Source: an uncultured Fastidiosipila sp.
GTDB taxonomy: Bacteria > Bacillota > Clostridia > Saccharofermentanales > Fastidiosipilaceae
DNA: 7,191 nucleotides
Reading direction: 5' to 3'
Assembly (NCBI GenBank): GCA_938014865.1
Contig: CALLQJ010000223.1
Coordinates: 1 to 7,191, forward strand
The notes beneath the pieces were generated by a model. That model had not been told where the DNA came from and ran no database searches. It saw nothing but the letters and a program-made list of their open reading frames with translations. This document shows, piece by piece, positions 5,505-7,191 of the stretch (positions within the stretch are counted from its first letter, which is position 1; each line of letters begins with the position of its first letter). A program made the position numbers and the translations under genes.

Positions 5505-7191
5505 TTAAGCCAAATCCAATTTTAAGGTTTTTACCTCGTAAGGCGTAAAGTTCAATTCCGTCCGTCCCTCTTTTAAGGGCAGATCGTCGACAGGCACTTC
5601 CGCCAGATCACAAAGGCTCAGGCCCGAAATCTTTTCGTGCACCTTCATCTCACAGCGGATCGTGCTGCCGAGGCTTTCATAAAGCCGGACGATCAAGGCC
5701 GCTTCCCCGCTTTCGGCCGGCTTGACGGCCGAGCAGAAAATACCCCGTTCGGAAAGTTCTAAGAGGCTGAATGAAGCGGGCAGTTTTCCGGGCTGCTTTT
5801 TCACCGGAATTTCAAGGCAGGGCCGGTTGAAGACTTCGGCCTCTTCGATGAGCCGGCTGTCCCGCCAATGCCCCTGATGCGGATAGAGCGCATAACGGAA
5901 ACGATGACGGCCCATGTCAGCCATGGGATTCGGCGCTTTCGGCGCGCGCAGAAGCGAGAGCCGGATGAGGCCTTGCCGCAGTTTATAGGCATATTTGCAG
6001 TCATTGATCACAGAAGCCCCGTAAGCCCCTTCTGAAATGTCCGCCCAGTGGTGGGCCAGCACTTCAAAGTGCGCCTGATCCCAGGAGGTATTTTCATGGA
6101 GGTTCCGGCTGATATTGCCGAACTGGATATCGCACTGTCCGGTTTCACTTTGAAGCGCCAGGGGGAAGTCCGTTTTTAAGAAAAGCCGGTCTTCATGCCA
6201 GTCCGCTTCGGAGACAAATTCGATCAGGCGGCGCTCCCGGTAAATTGTAATGACCTGCCGGATTTCGGAACGGCCGAAGCGGGCAGAAAAGCTAAGCCGC
6301 AGGAAGCGTTCATTTTCTTCCGCAAGCCTTAAAGGCTCATCGGCTTCAATTTCATAGATCGTATCGTCGGCATAGCGTTCGGTGTTCCAGGCCTCGTATT
6401 CGAGCGGGCGGTCTTCTAAAAGCAGCAAGTTATTGGCCTTTTTCCCCTCGGGAATAAGCTCGCGCCGGGCTTCTTTGTCCCGCAGCGAGAGGATGCGGCC
6501 CGATGCATCAAAGCGGATAATGAAAAACTTATTTTCCGCCTCAAGCGTCTCGGGATCAAAGCGCAGGACCTCGTCCGAGGGCTTTTGTTCCTTTGTGAGG
6601 AGGGCGCGGCCTAAAGGCGGAACGGTTTCGGCGTTGTTGAGGCTTTGGGCATAGCCTTTCGGCAGCTCAAAGGCGTGCGGATTATAGACCAGGACACCGT
6701 CTTCGGGAATTTCCGTATCTTCAGATAGAGCGGCAAGTGTTTCCCGGCTGATTTTTTCGCAGGAGGCGAGGACGCCCCTGTAGTCTTTTTCGCTTTCGGG
6801 GTAGACCGCTTCGATCGAGGAGCCGGGCAGGATGTCGTGGAATTGATTTTTCAAAAGCGTTTTCCAGCTGCTTTCCAGATCGGGCCGCTCGGCTTTTTCA
6901 CCTCGCATGAGCCTGTCGCAGGCGGCCAGAAATTCTGTATTCAGCAGGGCAAACTCAGCCTTGCGGTTGAGCTTTTTAATTAAAGCCATGGTCGTCAGTG
7001 TTCCGCGATGAAATTCCAGGGGGATTTCGCCGACCCAGTACGGCAGCTCCCGGCCGCTCGCTTTAAGGCGGGCTTCCAGATCTTCCAGATAGGCTTTTGC
7101 GAAAGAAGGCTTGACTTTCGGGACAGAGGGGAGATTATGCCCTAAGCGGCGCTGCGTTTCGAGCATTTCCGCCGTCGGTCCCCCGCCGCCG
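5505..7191 (-). CDS. Alpha-mannosidase, glycoside hydrolase family 38, C-terminal 561 residues (5' end outside window)
   Basis: GH38 enzymes are zinc-dependent retaining alpha-mannosidases (EC 3.2.1.24 and related) that trim mannose from glycans. The frame is open through the right edge, where GGGGPTAEMLE (visible residues 1-11) matches the family's GDGGGGPT block. Met 7164-7166 is therefore internal. Next come LPYWVGEIPLEFHRGTLTT (49-67), equivalent to the conserved E-x-x-LE-x-HRG-T-TT block, and LLKNQFHDILPGSSIEAVY (112-130), whose His is a zinc ligand in family structures. The remaining about 430 residues fit the beta-rich C-terminal domains. The nucleophile Asp and the N-terminal zinc ligands lie outside the window. 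No signal peptide can be assessed. The stop is TAA at 5507-5505, with a good terminator downstream. Base composition matches galT and the ATPase gene. Substrate could be host or microbial mannose-containing glycan; this cannot be decided here. Confidence 0.92.
   Translation of the reverse strand, partial: GGGGPTAEMLETQRRLGHNLPSVPKVKPSFAKAYLEDLEARLKASGRELPYWVGEIPLEFHRGTLTTMALIKKLNRKAEFALLNTEFLAACDRLMRGEKAERPDLESSWKTLLKNQFHDILPGSSIEAVYPESEKDYRGVLASCEKISRETLAALSEDTEIPEDGVLVYNPHAFELPKGYAQSLNNAETVPPLGRALLTKEQKPSDEVLRFDPETLEAENKFFIIRFDASGRILSLRDKEARRELIPEGKKANNLLLLEDRPLEYEAWNTERYADDTIYEIEADEPLRLAEENERFLRLSFSARFGRSEIRQVITIYRERRLIEFVSEADWHEDRLFLKTDFPLALQSETGQCDIQFGNISRNLHENTSWDQAHFEVLAHHWADISEGAYGASVINDCKYAYKLRQGLIRLSLLRAPKAPNPMADMGRHRFRYALYPHQGHWRDSRLIEEAEVFNRPCLEIPVKKQPGKLPASFSLLELSERGIFCSAVKPAESGEAALIVRLYESLGSTIRCEMKVHEKISGLSLCDLAEVPVDDLPLKEGRTELNFTPYEVKTLKLDLA

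Noticed and set aside
7164..7166. ATG at 7166-7164 as the true start of the mannosidase
   Set aside because: The frame stays open to the window edge and encodes the conserved GGGGPT block before this Met, so the gene is cut by the window.

Overview
The window looks like chromosomal DNA from a member of the Bacillota (Firmicutes), probably an anaerobic fermenter. The evidence is a class II-type galactose-1-phosphate uridylyltransferase, purine-rich Shine-Dalgarno sites, a typical sigma-A-like promoter and short hairpin/T-tract terminators. No genus can be named from sequence alone. Most of the window is moderately GC-rich with many GCC/GGC/CGG codons. A block around 4015-5340 is clearly more AT-rich and looks acquired.

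Layout from left to right: (1) the C-terminal third or so of galT on the + strand, cut by the window edge. (2) An 852-residue HerA/DUF87-like P-loop ATPase with a disordered linker and a C-terminal coiled-coil hairpin, starting 54 bases after galT. (3) A 298-residue FMN-dependent alpha-hydroxy-acid dehydrogenase-like protein, 83 bases further on. These three are co-directional and may share a transcript, although their functions are not obviously linked. (4) A hairpin with T-rich flanks between convergent genes. (5) An AT-rich Fic-family AMPylase-like gene on the - strand with a TTG start, an N-terminal inhibitory motif and a C-terminal winged helix. (6) A structured intergenic region of about 300 bases. 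(7) The C-terminal 561 residues of a GH38 alpha-mannosidase on the - strand, running off the right edge.

The most interesting part is the Fic unit. Its promoter, a -35/-10 pair with a 17-base spacer, is overlaid by a palindrome of two 12-base arms separated by 14 bases. A second palindrome with the same geometry lies exactly 50 bases upstream. Together with the C-terminal winged helix this suggests a self-contained, autoregulated Fic module inserted between ordinary metabolic genes. That regulation is inferred and not demonstrated.

GalT (Leloir pathway) and the GH38 mannosidase fit a sugar- and glycan-using lifestyle. The ATPase suggests DNA translocation or processing, but no NurA-like nuclease is present here. 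The dehydrogenase-like protein departs from its family at substrate-binding positions, so its substrate is unknown.
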